Positions 17,413 through 26,949 of a DNA stretch of 62,278 nucleotides are shown here, in pieces. The stretch lies in NCBI GenBank assembly GCA_017886875.1, contig JAGHIZ010000060.1, positions 1 to 62,278 of the forward strand. Direction: 5' to 3'. The notes below the pieces were generated by a model, which had not been told where the DNA came from, ran no database searches, and was given only the letters and a program-made list of their open reading frames with translations. The stretch's first letter is position 1. Each line of letters opens with the position of its first letter. This DNA is from Butyricicoccus sp. (lineage in GTDB: Bacteria; Bacillota; Clostridia; Oscillospirales; Butyricicoccaceae). A program made the position numbers and the translations under genes.

Positions 17413-18177
17413 TTAAAGTACCTCTCCATCGATATTCGTGAGGATTTCCGGCTCAGAGTCGGTAATCGCCACGGTATTTTCATAGTGTGCTGACAGCTTA
17501 CCATCTTTGGTTTTCACAGTCCAGCCATCTGCAAGGACTTTGACACCATAAGAGCCCACATTGACCATAGGTTCAATGGCAAGTGTCATTCCTGCCTGCA
17601 AGCGAATTCCATGACCTGGTCTGCCGAAGTTAGGAACTTCAGGGCTTTCGTGCAGATTTTTACCGACGCCATGGCCGACAAAATCACGCACAACTGAAAA
17701 ACCATGTGCTTCAACATAAGCCTGAATTGCACTTGAAATATCAGAAACTCGATTGCCTACACGGGCAAACTTGATACCCTCATAGAAACTCTGTCGAGTT
17801 ACCTCGATAAGGCGTTTAGCTTCCTCGGAAACCTCACCGCAAGCGATAGTGCAAGCACAGTCGCCATGGAAACCATGTATATAAGCACCGACATCAACTT
17901 TAACGATATCGCCCTCATGTACAACACGCTTTTTTGAAGGAATACCATGTATAACTTCATCATTTATCGATACACAGGCACTTGCCGGGAAGCCAGCATA
18001 GCCTAAGAAAGATGGAACAGCACCATAACTCTTAATAGCTTTGTGGACAGCACGGTCAATTTCGTCTGTAGTAACTCCAGGAGCTACAGCATCAGCTGCT
18101 GCTTTACGAGCGATTGCAGTTATTCTGCAAGCTTGTCGCATAAGCTCCAATTCTTTTTCCGTTTTAATTTCAATCAT
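17413..18177 (-). CDS. map: Methionine aminopeptidase, type I
   Basis: Removes the initiator methionine from nascent proteins. The 254 residues carry the pita-bread fold with every expected ligand: H78, D95, D106 (HGFHGDCA), H169 (FVGHGVGKNLHESPEVPNFG region), E202 (GMTLAIEP) and E233 (YENTVAIT). No N-terminal zinc-finger extension is present. It begins 6 bases after the adk stop and relies on GGGG inside the end of adk as ribosome binding site, consistent with coupling. Confidence 0.97.
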   Translation of the reverse strand: MIEIKTEKELELMRQACRITAIARKAAADAVAPGVTTDEIDRAVHKAIKSYGAVPSFLGYAGFPASACVSINDEVIHGIPSKKRVVHEGDIVKVDVGAYIHGFHGDCACTIACGEVSEEAKRLIEVTRQSFYEGIKFARVGNRVSDISSAIQAYVEAHGFSVVRDFVGHGVGKNLHESPEVPNFGRPGHGIRLQAGMTLAIEPMVNVGSYGVKVLADGWTVKTKDGKLSAHYENTVAITDSEPEILTNIDGEVL

Positions 18178-18183
18178 ATTGCA

Positions 18184-18813
18184 TCAAAGCCCCAAAGCCT
18201 TTTCAGCTAAACGCTTAGTTTCTTCAATACCTTGTGTTCCATCAATGCTCTTAACCTTACCTTGCTTACCGTAATATTCCTTTAATGGTTCGGTCTGCTC
18301 ATGGTAAGTAGCAAGACGATGTTTGACAACATCTGCATGGTCGTCCTTACGGATATGCAGAGGTTCAGCACAGTTATCACAAGTATTTTCCTGCTTTGGT
18401 GGGTTTGCAACAATATGATAAGTTGCACCACACTTTAAGCATACACGACGACCAGTCATACGACCTTCGATAACTTCATCTGGTACTTCAAGGGATAAAG
18501 CACAATCAATATTTGCGATTTTATCCAGCTCTTCAGCCTGTGGGATAGTGCGTGGAAAACCATCAAGAATGAAACCATTCTTACAGTCGTCCTGAGCAAT
18601 GCGGTCTTTTAGTAAATCAATAACCAACTGGTCTGGAACTAATTGACCTGCGTCCATAAACTGCTTAGCTTTAGCACCAAGTGGTGTATTATTTGCAATA
18701 GCCTCACGGAGAATATTGCCGGTGGATACAGACGGCACACCCATCTTTTCGATGAGATATGCCGCTAGAGTACCCTTACCAGCACCCGGAGCACCTAGTA
18801 AAATCAAATTCAC
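18184..18813 (-). CDS. adk: Adenylate kinase, zinc LID form
   Basis: Equilibrates AMP, ADP and ATP. The 209 residues have the P-loop GAPGAGKG (7-14), the NMP-binding GFPRTIPQAEEL and a LID domain with four cysteines (CLKC..CDNC, about 130-153), the structural zinc site typical of Gram-positives. The start codon is GTG at 18813, with GGAGG eight bases upstream; no ATG fits. It lies between secY and map, as in most Firmicutes. Confidence 0.97.
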   Translation of the reverse strand: MNLILLGAPGAGKGTLAAYLIEKMGVPSVSTGNILREAIANNTPLGAKAKQFMDAGQLVPDQLVIDLLKDRIAQDDCKNGFILDGFPRTIPQAEELDKIANIDCALSLEVPDEVIEGRMTGRRVCLKCGATYHIVANPPKQENTCDNCAEPLHIRKDDHADVVKHRLATYHEQTEPLKEYYGKQGKVKSIDGTQGIEETKRLAEKALGL

Positions 18814-18841
18814 TGTAATTGCCTCCAGATTAAAGATATTC

Positions 18842-20131
18842 TTATTCTAAGAATCCCTTATGATGACGCATTGTAAGTTGTGCCTCAATCTGCTTAACAG
18901 TTTCAAGGGCAACACCAACCAGAATAATAACAGAAGTACCGCCAACAGCGACATTCTGTAAGCTGGTTGAGAAAGCACCAACGATAAGAGGTAAGAGAGC
19001 AACAACGCCTAAGAACAATGCACCAACAAAAACTACCTTAGCGAGTGCCTTGGTAATAAAATCAGCGGTAGGCTTACCTGGACGGAAACCTGGGATAAAG
19101 CCACCGTTTTTCTTAAGATTATTCGCAATTTCAATCGGATTAAACTGGATTGAAGCGTAAAAATATGAAAATGCGATAATCATAATTGCATAAAGTACAA
19201 TATAGAACGGATTGTCCTGAGAGAACAAGTCCTTGACTACAGCACCGATACTGCCCGTCTGCGGCGTATAGAACGCAAATACTGTAGACGGAAGTGACAG
19301 AATAGATGATGCAAAGATGATAGGCATAACGCCGGTTGCATTAACTTTAATTGGCAGGAAAGTAGACTGACCACCATACATTTTTCTGCCGACAACACGC
19401 TTAGCGTACTGAATAGGAATTCTACGCTCAGCGTTAGACATATAAACGATAAATACTACCAGAGCCAAACCGATAATAACCATCAGTGCAGCTGTCAGTG
19501 CGCCCTTGCCGCCAGTCTTGACGAGGGTGTACAGGCTATTTACAAGTGTAGGACCACGAGAAATAATACCTGCAAACAAGATGATCGAGATACCATTGCC
19601 AACGCCGTTCTGAGTGATATGCTCACCCAGCCACATAATCAGTGCAGTACCTGCGGTAAAGGTCATAACAATAACTACAGCAGCCCAAACGCTAGTATCA
19701 TTTAAAAGACCTGCGTTACGAAGCATCATGTAGAAGGAGAAACCTTGAATTAAACCAAGAACAACAGCTAAATAGCGTGTCCAAGATGCAATTTTTTTAC
19801 GACCTTCCTCGCCGCCATCTTTAACCATACGCTCAAGTGCTGGAATAGCAACTGTTAAAAGCTGAAGGATAATGGAAGCGTTAATATACGGAGTAATCGA
19901 CATAGCAAAAATAGTTGCATTCGATAGACCGCCGCCGGTAAATACGTTGATATAGCTGAGCATTCCGCCAGCAGAATCTAGCTGAGCGAAATACGCTGCA
20001 AGCAATTCCTTGTTGATAAACGGCACCGGAATTGAAGCGCCAAGACGGAAGATAAACAGAATAAACAGCGTATAAAGTATCTTTTTACGCAGTTCTGCAG
20101 TCCGCCATGCGTTTCTTAGTGTCTCGAACAA
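18842..20131 (-). CDS. secY: Protein translocase subunit SecY
   Basis: Pore subunit of the Sec translocon in the cytoplasmic membrane. The 429 residues give about ten membrane segments, with family boxes RLGASIPVPFI (plug side), SITPYINASIILQLL and the cytoplasmic loops PIQYAKRVVGRKMYGG and KKNGGFIPGFRPGKPT. The start is TTG at 20131 with GAGGTGA at good spacing, one base after the rplO stop. A later ATG would cut the conserved N-terminus. Confidence 0.97.
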   Translation of the reverse strand: MFETLRNAWRTAELRKKILYTLFILFIFRLGASIPVPFINKELLAAYFAQLDSAGGMLSYINVFTGGGLSNATIFAMSITPYINASIILQLLTVAIPALERMVKDGGEEGRKKIASWTRYLAVVLGLIQGFSFYMMLRNAGLLNDTSVWAAVVIVMTFTAGTALIMWLGEHITQNGVGNGISIILFAGIISRGPTLVNSLYTLVKTGGKGALTAALMVIIGLALVVFIVYMSNAERRIPIQYAKRVVGRKMYGGQSTFLPIKVNATGVMPIIFASSILSLPSTVFAFYTPQTGSIGAVVKDLFSQDNPFYIVLYAIMIIAFSYFYASIQFNPIEIANNLKKNGGFIPGFRPGKPTADFITKALAKVVFVGALFLGVVALLPLIVGAFSTSLQNVAVGGTSVIILVGVALETVKQIEAQLTMRHHKGFLE

Positions 20132-20132
20132 C

Positions 20133-20573
20133 TTAGATCACCTCAGCCTTTCCGCCAGCTGCCTCAATCTTCTGCTTAGCGGAAGCGGAGAAAGCTGCTG
20201 CCTTAACGGTCAGCTTCTTAGTGATTTCGCCGTTACCAAGAATCTTAACACCGTCAAGAGCCTTAGAGATAACGCCAGTTTCGATTAATAATTCAGTAGT
20301 AACTTCTGTACCGTCCTCGAAACGGTTGAGAACGTCTACATTTACTGGAGCGTAAGTTGTACCGAAGATGTTGGTAAAGCCACGCTTAGGCAGACGACGA
20401 GCTAGAGGCATCTGACCGCCTTCAAATCCTGGACGAACACCGCCGCCAGAACGAGCCCACTGACCTTTGTGACCACGGCCAGCAGTCTTGCCGTTACCGG
20501 AACCAGCACCACGACCCTTACGGTATGCAGGGCGGGTAGAACCTACAGATGGTTGTAAATCCTGAAGCTTCAT
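20133..20573 (-). CDS. rplO: 50S ribosomal protein L15
   Basis: Late large-subunit assembly protein with a long basic N-terminal extension reaching into 23S rRNA. With the start at ATG 20573 ([20 protein letters not shown]) there are 146 residues, the usual length. AGGAGGTG lies eight bases upstream, overlapping the end of rpmD. The 23 extra codons of the open frame overlap rpmD and are not used. [20 protein letters not shown] and [18 protein letters not shown] are the conserved rRNA-binding boxes. Confidence 0.97.
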   Translation of the reverse strand: MKLQDLQPSVGSTRPAYRKGRGAGSGNGKTAGRGHKGQWARSGGGVRPGFEGGQMPLARRLPKRGFTNIFGTTYAPVNVDVLNRFEDGTEVTTELLIETGVISKALDGVKILGNGEITKKLTVKAAAFSASAKQKIEAAGGKAEVI

Positions 20574-20577
20574 TAGT

Positions 20578-20760
20578 TTACACCTCCTCTGCGATTTCAA
20601 GCAAGTAACTGATTTTAGCAATCTTGCCACGTGTGCAAGCATTATCTGGCTGAACAGTTACGTCATTGATTTTTTTTAGACCCAGAGCGTTAGCAGTAGC
20701 AATGTGGTTTGCCTTACGACCAACTAAGCTCTTTTTTAGGGTAATCTTGATGTTTGCCAT
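20578..20760 (-). CDS. rpmD: 50S ribosomal protein L30
   Basis: Sixty-residue protein of the large subunit. [20 protein letters not shown] and [13 protein letters not shown] are the family signature. It sits between rpsE and rplO, with the stop four bases ahead of the rplO ATG. Confidence 0.96.
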   Translation of the reverse strand: MANIKITLKKSLVGRKANHIATANALGLKKINDVTVQPDNACTRGKIAKISYLLEIAEEV

Positions 20761-20779
20761 TTTTTATTACCCTCCTATA

Positions 20780-21283
20780 TTATAGTTCATTAACAGCCTT
20801 GCCACGAACTGCTGCAACTTCAGCAGCGTCACGCAGGCTCTTTAGACCTTCGATTGTAGCGGTTACAACGTTCTGTGGGTTGTTAGAACGCAGGCACTTG
20901 GTACGGATATCCTTGATACCAGCAGCTTCAACAACAGCACGAACAGCACCACCAGCGATAACGCCAGTACCGGTAGCAGCTGGCTTTAGAAGCACACGAC
21001 CTGCACCGAACTCACCGATTACTTCATGAGGGATACTTGTACCCTTCAGAGAAATCTTAACAAGATTTTTCTTAGCGTCCTCAATGCCCTTACGGATTGC
21101 GTCTGGAACTTCGGAGGCCTTTCCTAGACCGAAGCCAACAGTACCCTTTCCGTCGCCTACAACTACAAGAGCTGCAAACTTAAAGATACGACCGCCCTTA
21201 ACAGTCTTGGAAACACGATTTAGGGATACGACGGTTTCTTTGAACTCGTCCTCTCTCTTTTCGTTACGATCAAACTTAGCCAT
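20780..21283 (-). CDS. rpsE: 30S ribosomal protein S5
   Basis: Small-subunit protein lining the mRNA entry tunnel; with S4 it sets decoding accuracy. The 167 residues have the double-stranded RNA-binding N-domain ([19 protein letters not shown]) and the C-domain boxes [20 protein letters not shown] and [15 protein letters not shown]. Normal length. Gaps of about 18 bases to rplR and rpmD. Confidence 0.98.
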   Translation of the reverse strand: MAKFDRNEKREDEFKETVVSLNRVSKTVKGGRIFKFAALVVVGDGKGTVGFGLGKASEVPDAIRKGIEDAKKNLVKISLKGTSIPHEVIGEFGAGRVLLKPAATGTGVIAGGAVRAVVEAAGIKDIRTKCLRSNNPQNVVTATIEGLKSLRDAAEVAAVRGKAVNEL

Positions 21284-21301
21284 GTTTTACCTCCTCCCGA
21301 C

Positions 21302-21661
21302 TTAAAACTGAAGGCCGCCCTCACGGGCACCTTCTGCGAGTTCCTTCACACGACCGTGGTATAGATAGCCACCGCGGTCAAATACAACGTTTTCAATGCC
21401 CTTTGCCTTGCAACGCTCTGCGATAATTAGACCAACCTTCTTAGCTGCGTCCTTATTACCGCCATACTCAGTGAAGCTCTTCTCTGTGGTAGAAGCGGAG
21501 ACTAAGGTTACGCCTGCTACGTCGTCGATAACCTGTGCATAGATGTTCTTCGCACTTCTAAATACATCAAGGCGTGGACGAATAGCTGTACCAGAAACCT
21601 TGCTGCGTACTCTCTTATGACGCTTAATACGCGCCTTATTAGAATCCTTCTTGGAAACCAT
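21302..21661 (-). CDS. rplR: 50S ribosomal protein L18
   Basis: Binds 5S rRNA with L5 and docks it on the large subunit. The 119 residues include [34 protein letters not shown] and the C-terminal [20 protein letters not shown]. Standard length and position after rplF. Confidence 0.98.
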   Translation of the reverse strand: MVSKKDSNKARIKRHKRVRSKVSGTAIRPRLDVFRSAKNIYAQVIDDVAGVTLVSASTTEKSFTEYGGNKDAAKKVGLIIAERCKAKGIENVVFDRGGYLYHGRVKELAEGAREGGLQF

Positions 21662-21679
21662 TTAGCACACTCTCCTTCC

Positions 21680-22225
21680 TTACTTCTTCTTAGCGCCGGT
21701 CTTGCCTTCCTTGCGGCGAATATACTCGTCAACGTACTTAATACCCTTGCCCTTGTATGGCTCTGGTGGACGCTTTTCACGAATTTCAGCTGCAAACTGG
21801 CCAACCTTTTGCTTGTCAGGACCGGAAACGATGATTTTATTTGCAGTTGGACATTCAATAGTGATGCCCTCGATTTCGGTCATAGTAACTGGGTGTGAGA
21901 AACCTAAGTTCATAACAAGTTCCTTACCCTGCTTTTGCACACGGTAACCAACACCGTTAACATCAAGCTCCTTTTTGAAGCCTTCGCTTACGCCGATTAC
22001 CATGTTATTAATTAGGCTACGAGTTAAGCCGTGTAGTGCACGGTTTTGCTTTTCGTCGTTTGGACGAGTTACAAGTATCTCATTGCCTTCTACCTTAACG
22101 GTCATATTTGGATGCACGTCACGAGTTAGGGTAGCCTTTGCACCCTTAACAGTAACGGTAGTGCCTTCAACAGTGACATTTACGCCTGCTGGAATGGCAA
22201 TGGGAGCTCTGCCGATTCTAGACAT
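21680..22225 (-). CDS. rplF: 50S ribosomal protein L6
   Basis: Sits near the sarcin-ricin loop and factor-binding site. The 181 residues show the duplicated fold and the C-terminal signature [20 protein letters not shown] followed by a lysine tail. The N-terminus [14 protein letters not shown] is canonical. The start at 22225 is 15 bases after rpsH. Confidence 0.98.
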   Translation of the reverse strand: MSRIGRAPIAIPAGVNVTVEGTTVTVKGAKATLTRDVHPNMTVKVEGNEILVTRPNDEKQNRALHGLTRSLINNMVIGVSEGFKKELDVNGVGYRVQKQGKELVMNLGFSHPVTMTEIEGITIECPTANKIIVSGPDKQKVGQFAAEIREKRPPEPYKGKGIKYVDEYIRRKEGKTGAKKK

Positions 22226-22240
22226 TGTTCATTACCCTCC

Positions 22241-22639
22241 TTACCATACGAATGCCAGGACTTCGCCACCAACATTAAGCTCACGAGCCTTCTTGTCGGT
22301 CATTACGCCCTTGGAAGTTGAAACGATTGCGATACCAAGTCCTCTAAGAACCTTTGGAAGCTCCTGAGCACCTGCATATACACGCAGACCTGGCTTAGAA
22401 ACACGCTTTAGACCGGTGATAGCCTTCTGGCGGTTTGCACCATACTTTAGAGCGATACGGATAATGCCCTGATTGCCATTGTCTACGATTTGGAAATTCT
22501 TGATGTAGCCCTCGTCAAGAAGAATTTGAGCGATGGACTTCTTCATCTTAGATGCTGGAACGTCAACAGAGTCGTGACGAGCAGCAGCTGCGTTGCGGAT
22601 ACGGGTCAACATATCTGCAATTGGATCTGTAATCTGCAT
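22241..22639 (-). CDS. rpsH: 30S ribosomal protein S8
   Basis: Central-domain 16S rRNA binder; in enterobacteria it is the translational repressor of the spc operon. The 132 residues include [19 protein letters not shown] and the C-terminal [20 protein letters not shown] rRNA-binding motif. The start at 22639 has AAAGGAG upstream. It is the first gene of the second ribosomal transcription unit here. About 500 bases with two promoters and a structured leader separate it from rpsN, an unusual break of the spc order. Confidence 0.98.
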   Translation of the reverse strand: MQITDPIADMLTRIRNAAAARHDSVDVPASKMKKSIAQILLDEGYIKNFQIVDNGNQGIIRIALKYGANRQKAITGLKRVSKPGLRVYAGAQELPKVLRGLGIAIVSTSKGVMTDKKARELNVGGEVLAFVW

Positions 22640-22750
22640 TCTTTCTTGCTCCTTTCAGAAGTTTGACGGTACTACATGGAGGTTCGCCCCCGGTTGCCGT
22701 CCACTTTTCTTACTACGCCACCGTGACCCTTTCACAGTGGGTGCTGGGGT

Positions 22751-22787
22751 TAAAAAAATCGCTGACCTGAAACACATCAGACCAGCG
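22751..22787 (-). terminator. Intrinsic terminator/attenuator in the rpsH leader
   Basis: On the minus strand CGCTGGTCTGA pairs with TCAGGTCAGCG (11 bp, two G-U wobbles, 6-base loop) and is followed by ATTTTTTTAA. It overlaps the predicted start point of the second promoter. Confidence 0.8.
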
Positions 22788-22790
22788 GTA

Positions 22791-22819
22791 ATTATATCAT
22801 GACAAACTAATATCCGCAA
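22791..22819 (-). promoter_or_regulatory. Second promoter (P2) of the rpsH operon
   Basis: Minus-strand TTGCGG (22814-22819), 17-base spacer ending in TGA, TATAAT (22791-22796). Predicted start near 22784, inside the terminator's 5' arm. Confidence 0.7.
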
Positions 22820-23026
22820 TATAAAAAACTACTGATTTTTAGGCAGAATTGTTTTAATTTTGCGGTTATTTTGCTAAAAGCCTTGATATTACGGCAAGTC
22901 GGCCGTGTTTCCTTCATTTCAAAGACCACGCCGAAATTTTTCGGGTAATGGCCAACGAAAGACTTCGCAAAAAACGCTCACCATGCGTTTTTACGGAACA
23001 TGTTACATTGTGCGTAACTGTTATTC

Positions 23027-23056
23027 AGTATATCACATATAGTATGCACATTTCAA
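23027..23056 (-). promoter_or_regulatory. First promoter (P1) of the rpsH operon
   Basis: Minus-strand TTGAAA (23051-23056), 18-base spacer, TATACT (23027-23032), just past the rpsN terminator. Confidence 0.7.
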
Positions 23057-23095
23057 GTATTTTTTTACAAAAATATTTCAAAATTTTTATACAAA

Positions 23096-23122
23096 AAAGA
23101 GAGTGCAAAAAGCACTCTCTTT
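23096..23122 (-). terminator. Terminator of the rpsJ-rpsN (S10) operon
   Basis: AAAGAGAGTGC (23096-23106) and GCACTCTCTTT (23112-23122) form a perfect stem. The minus-strand continuation is TTTTGTATAAAAATTT. Confidence 0.9.
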
Positions 23123-23143
23123 GGTGTTTTATATAATTTCCGA

Positions 23144-23329
23144 TTACCAAGAAGCCTTGCGAACACCTGGGATTTGACCCTTGTAAGCTAGCTCACGGAA
23201 ACAGATACGGCAGATACCGAAATCACGCAGATAAGCGTGTGGACGGCCGCAAATCTTACAACGATTGTACTGACGAGTAGAGAACTTAGGAGTCTTCTGC
23301 TGCTTGAGTACCATTGCCTTCTTAGCCAT
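23144..23329 (-). CDS. rpsN: 30S ribosomal protein S14, zinc form (type Z)
   Basis: Head protein of the small subunit. The 61 residues are the short C+ type, with zinc ligands in [20 protein letters not shown], in place of the roughly 90-residue zinc-free form. The C-terminus [16 protein letters not shown] is canonical. Last gene of the S10 transcription unit and directly followed by its terminator. Confidence 0.97.
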   Translation of the reverse strand: MAKKAMVLKQQKTPKFSTRQYNRCKICGRPHAYLRDFGICRICFRELAYKGQIPGVRKASW

Positions 23330-23346
23330 TTGAATTCTCCTCCTTC

Positions 23347-23889
23347 TTACTTAGCGAATGGAGCGCCCATAATAGTGAGCAGCTCACGAGCTTCTTCATC
23401 AGTCTTAGCAGTAGTACAGATGATGATATCCATACCACGAATTTTATCAATCTGGTCGTACTCAATTTCTGGGAAAATCAGCTGTTCTTTCAGACCGAAA
23501 GCGTAGTTACCACGGCCATCGAAAGAGTTAGCAGAGATACCACGGAAGTCACGAACACGAGGCAGAGCCACGTTGAACAGACGGTCTAGGAACTCCCACA
23601 TACGGTCAGAACGAAGAGTTACCTTCGCACCAACTGGCATACCTTCACGAAGCTTAAAGTTAGCAACAGACTTCTTAGCCTGAGTAACAACTGGCTTCTG
23701 ACCAGTGATAGCAGTTAGGTCACGAACAACAGCTTCAATAACCTTAGAATTGCCGTTTGCTTCCTTACCACAACCAACATTGATAACAATCTTGTCAAGC
23801 TGTGGAATTTGCATTGGGCTCTTATACTCGAACTTCTTCATCAGAGCAGGACGAGCTTCTGCTTCATATTTATCCTTTAATCTAGGCAT
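23347..23889 (-). CDS. rplE: 50S ribosomal protein L5
   Basis: Binds 5S rRNA and contacts the P-site tRNA. The 180 residues contain [18 protein letters not shown]-like N-terminal sequence, [20 protein letters not shown] and [20 protein letters not shown]. Normal length; 17-base gap to rpsN and 14-base gap from rplX. Confidence 0.98.
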   Translation of the reverse strand: MPRLKDKYEAEARPALMKKFEYKSPMQIPQLDKIVINVGCGKEANGNSKVIEAVVRDLTAITGQKPVVTQAKKSVANFKLREGMPVGAKVTLRSDRMWEFLDRLFNVALPRVRDFRGISANSFDGRGNYAFGLKEQLIFPEIEYDQIDKIRGMDIIICTTAKTDEEARELLTIMGAPFAK

Positions 23890-23903
23890 AGCTTTTCCTC
23901 CCC

Positions 23904-24221
23904 TTAAATTTCAGCGCCACAGTGTTTGCAAACGCAAACTTTCTTGCCGCTCTCAAGAATTTTATGTGCAGGACGTGTTGCCTTATCACACTTAGGGCAA
24001 ACCTTCATAACCTTGCAAGCACGTAGAGCACCTTCACGCTTTACAATGCCGCCAGTTTCGCCCTGACGACGAGGCTTCATATGACAAGTAATCATATTAA
24101 CGCCTTCAATTACTACCATACCCTTCTTAGGGTTTACAGATAGAACTTTACCCTTTTTGCCCTTTTCCTTACCGGAAAGAACAACGGCGGTGTCGCCGGT
24201 TTTAACATGCAGATTATTCAT
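23904..24221 (-). CDS. rplX: 50S ribosomal protein L24
   Basis: Early 23S rRNA assembly protein with an N-terminal KOW domain ([20 protein letters not shown]). The 105-residue product ends in two cysteine pairs (CPKC and CKHC), which probably form a small zinc ribbon, a variant common in Firmicutes. The start at 24221 has AAGGAGGTCGCC upstream. Confidence 0.97.
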   Translation of the reverse strand: MNNLHVKTGDTAVVLSGKEKGKKGKVLSVNPKKGMVVIEGVNMITCHMKPRRQGETGGIVKREGALRACKVMKVCPKCDKATRPAHKILESGKKVCVCKHCGAEI

Positions 24222-24236
24222 ATTATGGCGACCTCC

Positions 24237-24605
24237 TTACAGTACTTCTGGAGCAAGGGATAGGATTTTCATGTAATCCTTATCACGAAGCTCTCTTGCA
24301 ACTGGCCCAAAGATACGGGTACCACGTGGGTTTTTATCTTCTTTAATAATAACTGCCGCATTCTCATCGAAACGGATATAGCTGCCATCTGCACGACGCA
24401 GACCCTTAACGGTACGAACGATAACTGCCTTAACAACATCGCCCTTCTTAACAGCACCGCCTGGTGTACACTTACGTACAGAGCAAACGATTACATCGCC
24501 GATATTACCGTACTTACGGGTGGAGCCACCGAGAACACGGATACATTTCAGTTCTTTCGCACCGCTGTTGTCAGCCGCACGCAGATAAGTTTCCTGCTGA
24601 ATCAT
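24237..24605 (-). CDS. rplN: 50S ribosomal protein L14
   Basis: Interface protein that forms bridge B8 and is the docking site of silencing factor RsfS. The 122 residues begin [20 protein letters not shown] and include [20 protein letters not shown] and [10 protein letters not shown]. All normal for the family. Confidence 0.98.
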   Translation of the reverse strand: MIQQETYLRAADNSGAKELKCIRVLGGSTRKYGNIGDVIVCSVRKCTPGGAVKKGDVVKAVIVRTVKGLRRADGSYIRFDENAAVIIKEDKNPRGTRIFGPVARELRDKDYMKILSLAPEVL

Positions 24606-24617
24606 GTGTTCCCCTCC

Positions 24618-24875
24618 TTACTTCGCCTTCTCGACAACTTCAACCAGACGCCAACGCTTGTCCTTGGACAGTGGGCGGGTTTCCATTACCTTAACCTTAT
24701 CGCCTACACGGCACTCGTTGTTCTCATCATGTGCCTTCAGCTTATAGGTACGCTTCATAACCTTTTTATATAGAGGATGCTGTACGCTATCCTCGATTGC
24801 TACAACGATAGTCTTATCCATCTTATCGGATACTACCTTACCCACACGGGTTTTTCTTAACGCTCTCTCGCTCAA
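24618..24875 (-). CDS. rpsQ: 30S ribosomal protein S17
   Basis: Primary binder of the 5' domain of 16S rRNA. The 85 residues have the OB fold with [39 protein letters not shown] and [16 protein letters not shown]. Position between rpmC and rplN is standard. Confidence 0.97.
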   Translation of the reverse strand: MSERALRKTRVGKVVSDKMDKTIVVAIEDSVQHPLYKKVMKRTYKLKAHDENNECRVGDKVKVMETRPLSKDKRWRLVEVVEKAK

Positions 24876-24889
24876 CTTCGCTTACCTCC

Positions 24890-25090
24890 TTACTTTGCCG
24901 CAAGCTGAAGCTCGCGGAGAACGGTGTTGACACGTGCAATGTCACGCTTAACTTCTGTGATTTTGTTTACATTGTCAAGCTGATTGGTAGCGTGCTGGAG
25001 ACGAAGGTTGAAGAGGTCCTTCTTAAGCTCTGCGAGCTTATCCTGCAACTGCTCAGCACTTAATGCTCTAATCTCTTTTGCCTTCATCAT
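24890..25090 (-). CDS. rpmC: 50S ribosomal protein L29
   Basis: Two-helix protein at the tunnel exit, next to L23, where SRP and trigger factor dock. The 66 residues include [20 protein letters not shown] and [20 protein letters not shown]. The ATG at 25090 overlaps the rplP stop by 4 bases (ATGA), so the two are coupled. Confidence 0.97.
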   Translation of the reverse strand: MMKAKEIRALSAEQLQDKLAELKKDLFNLRLQHATNQLDNVNKITEVKRDIARVNTVLRELQLAAK

Positions 25091-25515
25091 ACTTCACCAC
25101 CATTCTTGGTCTCACGAGTAACAAACTTTGTCTTACATGGTAACTTGTGGCTAGCCAGACGAAGTGCTTCACGAGCAACTTCTTCAGAAACGCCTGCAAT
25201 TTCAAACAGAACGCGACCTGGCTTAACTACAGCAACCCAGTACTCTGGAGAGCCCTTACCGGAACCCATTCGGGTTTCAGCTGGCTTCTCAGTAATTGGC
25301 TTATCAGGGAAAATCTTAATCCAAACCTTACCGCCACGCTTTGTATAACGAGTCATAGCGATACGGGCAGCCTCGATTTGGTTAGAGGTGATCCAGCATG
25401 GCTCAGTAGCCTGAAGACCGAAATCACCATATGCTACGAAATTACCACGTGAAGCCTTGCCCTTTAAACGGCCACGGTGTACACGACGGTATTTAACTCT
25501 CTTTGGGAGTAGCAT
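25087..25515 (-). CDS. rplP: 50S ribosomal protein L16
   Basis: Organises the A-site architecture of the large subunit. The 142 residues include [19 protein letters not shown], the signature [20 protein letters not shown] and [19 protein letters not shown]. The start overlaps the last base of rpsC. Confidence 0.98.
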   Translation of the reverse strand: MLLPKRVKYRRVHRGRLKGKASRGNFVAYGDFGLQATEPCWITSNQIEAARIAMTRYTKRGGKVWIKIFPDKPITEKPAETRMGSGKGSPEYWVAVVKPGRVLFEIAGVSEEVAREALRLASHKLPCKTKFVTRETKNGGEV

Positions 25516-26282
25516 TAGCGGTTGCCTCCTTCCTGACGTGGAGCACGACGCTCGCCACGATTGTTATTTCTACGGCGACGGTCACCATCACGGCGGTCAC
25601 GACGCTCAGAAGCTGGCTTTGGAGCTTCGATTGAACGACCTAGACGAGGACCACCTGTCAGAACCTCACCCTTATAAATCCATACTTTAACGCCGATTTT
25701 ACCGTAGGTTGTATCAGCCTCAGCAAAACCGTAATCAATATCAGCACGCAGAGTCTGTAGTGGAATAGTGCCTTCATGATAATGCTCAGTACGAGCGATT
25801 TCTGCACCACCTAAACGACCAGAGCAAGCTGTCTTGATGCCCTTAGCACCCATACGCATTGCACGACCCATGCACTGCTTCATAGCACGGCGGAAAGAGA
25901 TACGCTTTTCCAGCTGTGCAGCAATGTTTTCAGCTACAAGAGTTGCATTGGTATCTGGGTTTTTGATTTCGATAATAGAAATCTTAACTGGCTTACCAAT
26001 CATCTTAGCAACATCAGCCTGTAACTTTTCAATCTTTTCGCCGCCCTGACCGATAACAAAGCCTGGACGAGCACACTGAATAAGAATTTTAACGTCCTTA
26101 GCGGTACGCTCAATCTCAATAGCAGGAACACCTGCGTCCTTGAGAAGATTTTTCAGATATTTACGAATATTGTAGTCTTCCACGAGGAGATCGCCGAACA
26201 CATTGTCCTTAGCGAACCAACGGGAATCCCAATTTTTAATTACGCCGACACGAAGACCGTTCGGATTTACTTTCTGGCCCAT
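25515..26282 (-). CDS. rpsC: 30S ribosomal protein S3
   Basis: mRNA-entry-site protein with helicase-like role. The 255 residues include the KH domain ([19 protein letters not shown]) and the C-domain [21 protein letters not shown] long low-complexity tail (about 215-255) is rich in Arg, Asn, Asp and Gly. That tail is longer than in many relatives and probably disordered. Confidence 0.98.
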   Translation of the reverse strand: MGQKVNPNGLRVGVIKNWDSRWFAKDNVFGDLLVEDYNIRKYLKNLLKDAGVPAIEIERTAKDVKILIQCARPGFVIGQGGEKIEKLQADVAKMIGKPVKISIIEIKNPDTNATLVAENIAAQLEKRISFRRAMKQCMGRAMRMGAKGIKTACSGRLGGAEIARTEHYHEGTIPLQTLRADIDYGFAEADTTYGKIGVKVWIYKGEVLTGGPRLGRSIEAPKPASERRDRRDGDRRRRNNNRGERRAPRQEGGNR

Positions 26283-26299
26283 TGTTTAACCTCCCCTAA

Positions 26300-26635
26300 T
26301 TATTCTTTCTCTGCGAGAACCAGAGTTACATGAGAGGTTCTCTTGAGAATACGGAATGCACGACCCTGTGCACGTGGCATAATACGCTTCATGATAGGGC
26401 CTGGTGCTACATGAACTTCCTTAACATAAAGCTTGTCGGTGTTCATGTTATGATTGTTCTCCGCATTAGCAACTGCACTCTTTAGCAGCTTAGCCATAAC
26501 TTCGCTAGCAGCCTTTGGAGTGTTCATGATGATAGCCATAGCAGTGCCTGCGTCCTTACCACGGATAAGGTCACAGATTAGCTTCATCTTACGAGGGGTC
26601 ATGCGGACGTTTCTAACGATTGCTCTTGCTTCCAT
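26300..26635 (-). CDS. rplV: 50S ribosomal protein L22
   Basis: Its long beta-hairpin lines the exit tunnel beside L4. The 111 residues include RNVRMTPRKMKLICDLIRGK, SAVANAENNHNMNTDKLYVK and the tunnel-tip segment GPIMKRIMPRAQGRAFRILK. Normal length. Confidence 0.98.
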   Translation of the reverse strand: MEARAIVRNVRMTPRKMKLICDLIRGKDAGTAMAIIMNTPKAASEVMAKLLKSAVANAENNHNMNTDKLYVKEVHVAPGPIMKRIMPRAQGRAFRILKRTSHVTLVLAEKE

Positions 26636-26649
26636 CTGTTCGTCCTCCC

Positions 26650-26931
26650 TTACTTACCGTTGTTGGAGGTCTTGCTGCCCGCGTGACCCTTATAGGTACG
26701 GGTTGGAGCGAACTCACCCAGCTTATGACCTACCATGTCCTCAGTAACATATACTGGAACGTGCTTACGACCGTCATGAACTGCGATAGTATGACCAACG
26801 AACTCAGGAAAAATTGTAGATGCACGAGACCAAGTTTTAACAACCTTCTTCTCGCCAGCTTCATTCATAGCAACGACTCTTTTGTAAAGCTCAGGAGCCA
26901 CAAAAGGGCCCTTCTTAACACTTCTGCCCAT
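26650..26931 (-). CDS. rpsS: 30S ribosomal protein S19
   Basis: Head protein that pairs with S13. The 93 residues include [40 protein letters not shown] and [19 protein letters not shown]. Standard position between rplB and rplV. Confidence 0.98.
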   Translation of the reverse strand: MGRSVKKGPFVAPELYKRVVAMNEAGEKKVVKTWSRASTIFPEFVGHTIAVHDGRKHVPVYVTEDMVGHKLGEFAPTRTYKGHAGSKTSNNGK

Positions 26932-26949
26932 ATTTCTGTTCTCCTTTCC

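Larger units (their letters stand above)
22640..23020 (-). ncRNA. Structured leader of the rpsH operon
   Basis: About 380 bases of non-coding transcript between the upstream promoter and rpsH. Helices seen by eye are GTTAC/GTAAC near the 5' end, AAAAACGC/GCGTTTTT (22970-22992), the palindrome CCGAAATTTTTCGG (22931-22944) and ACGGC/GCCGT. An 11-bp terminator hairpin lies at 22760-22787. Downstream of the terminator, GAACCTCC (22678-22685, minus strand) can pair with the rpsH ribosome binding site AAAGGAG. It resembles an autoregulatory ribosomal-protein leader, but I cannot match it to a known class. Confidence 0.55.
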
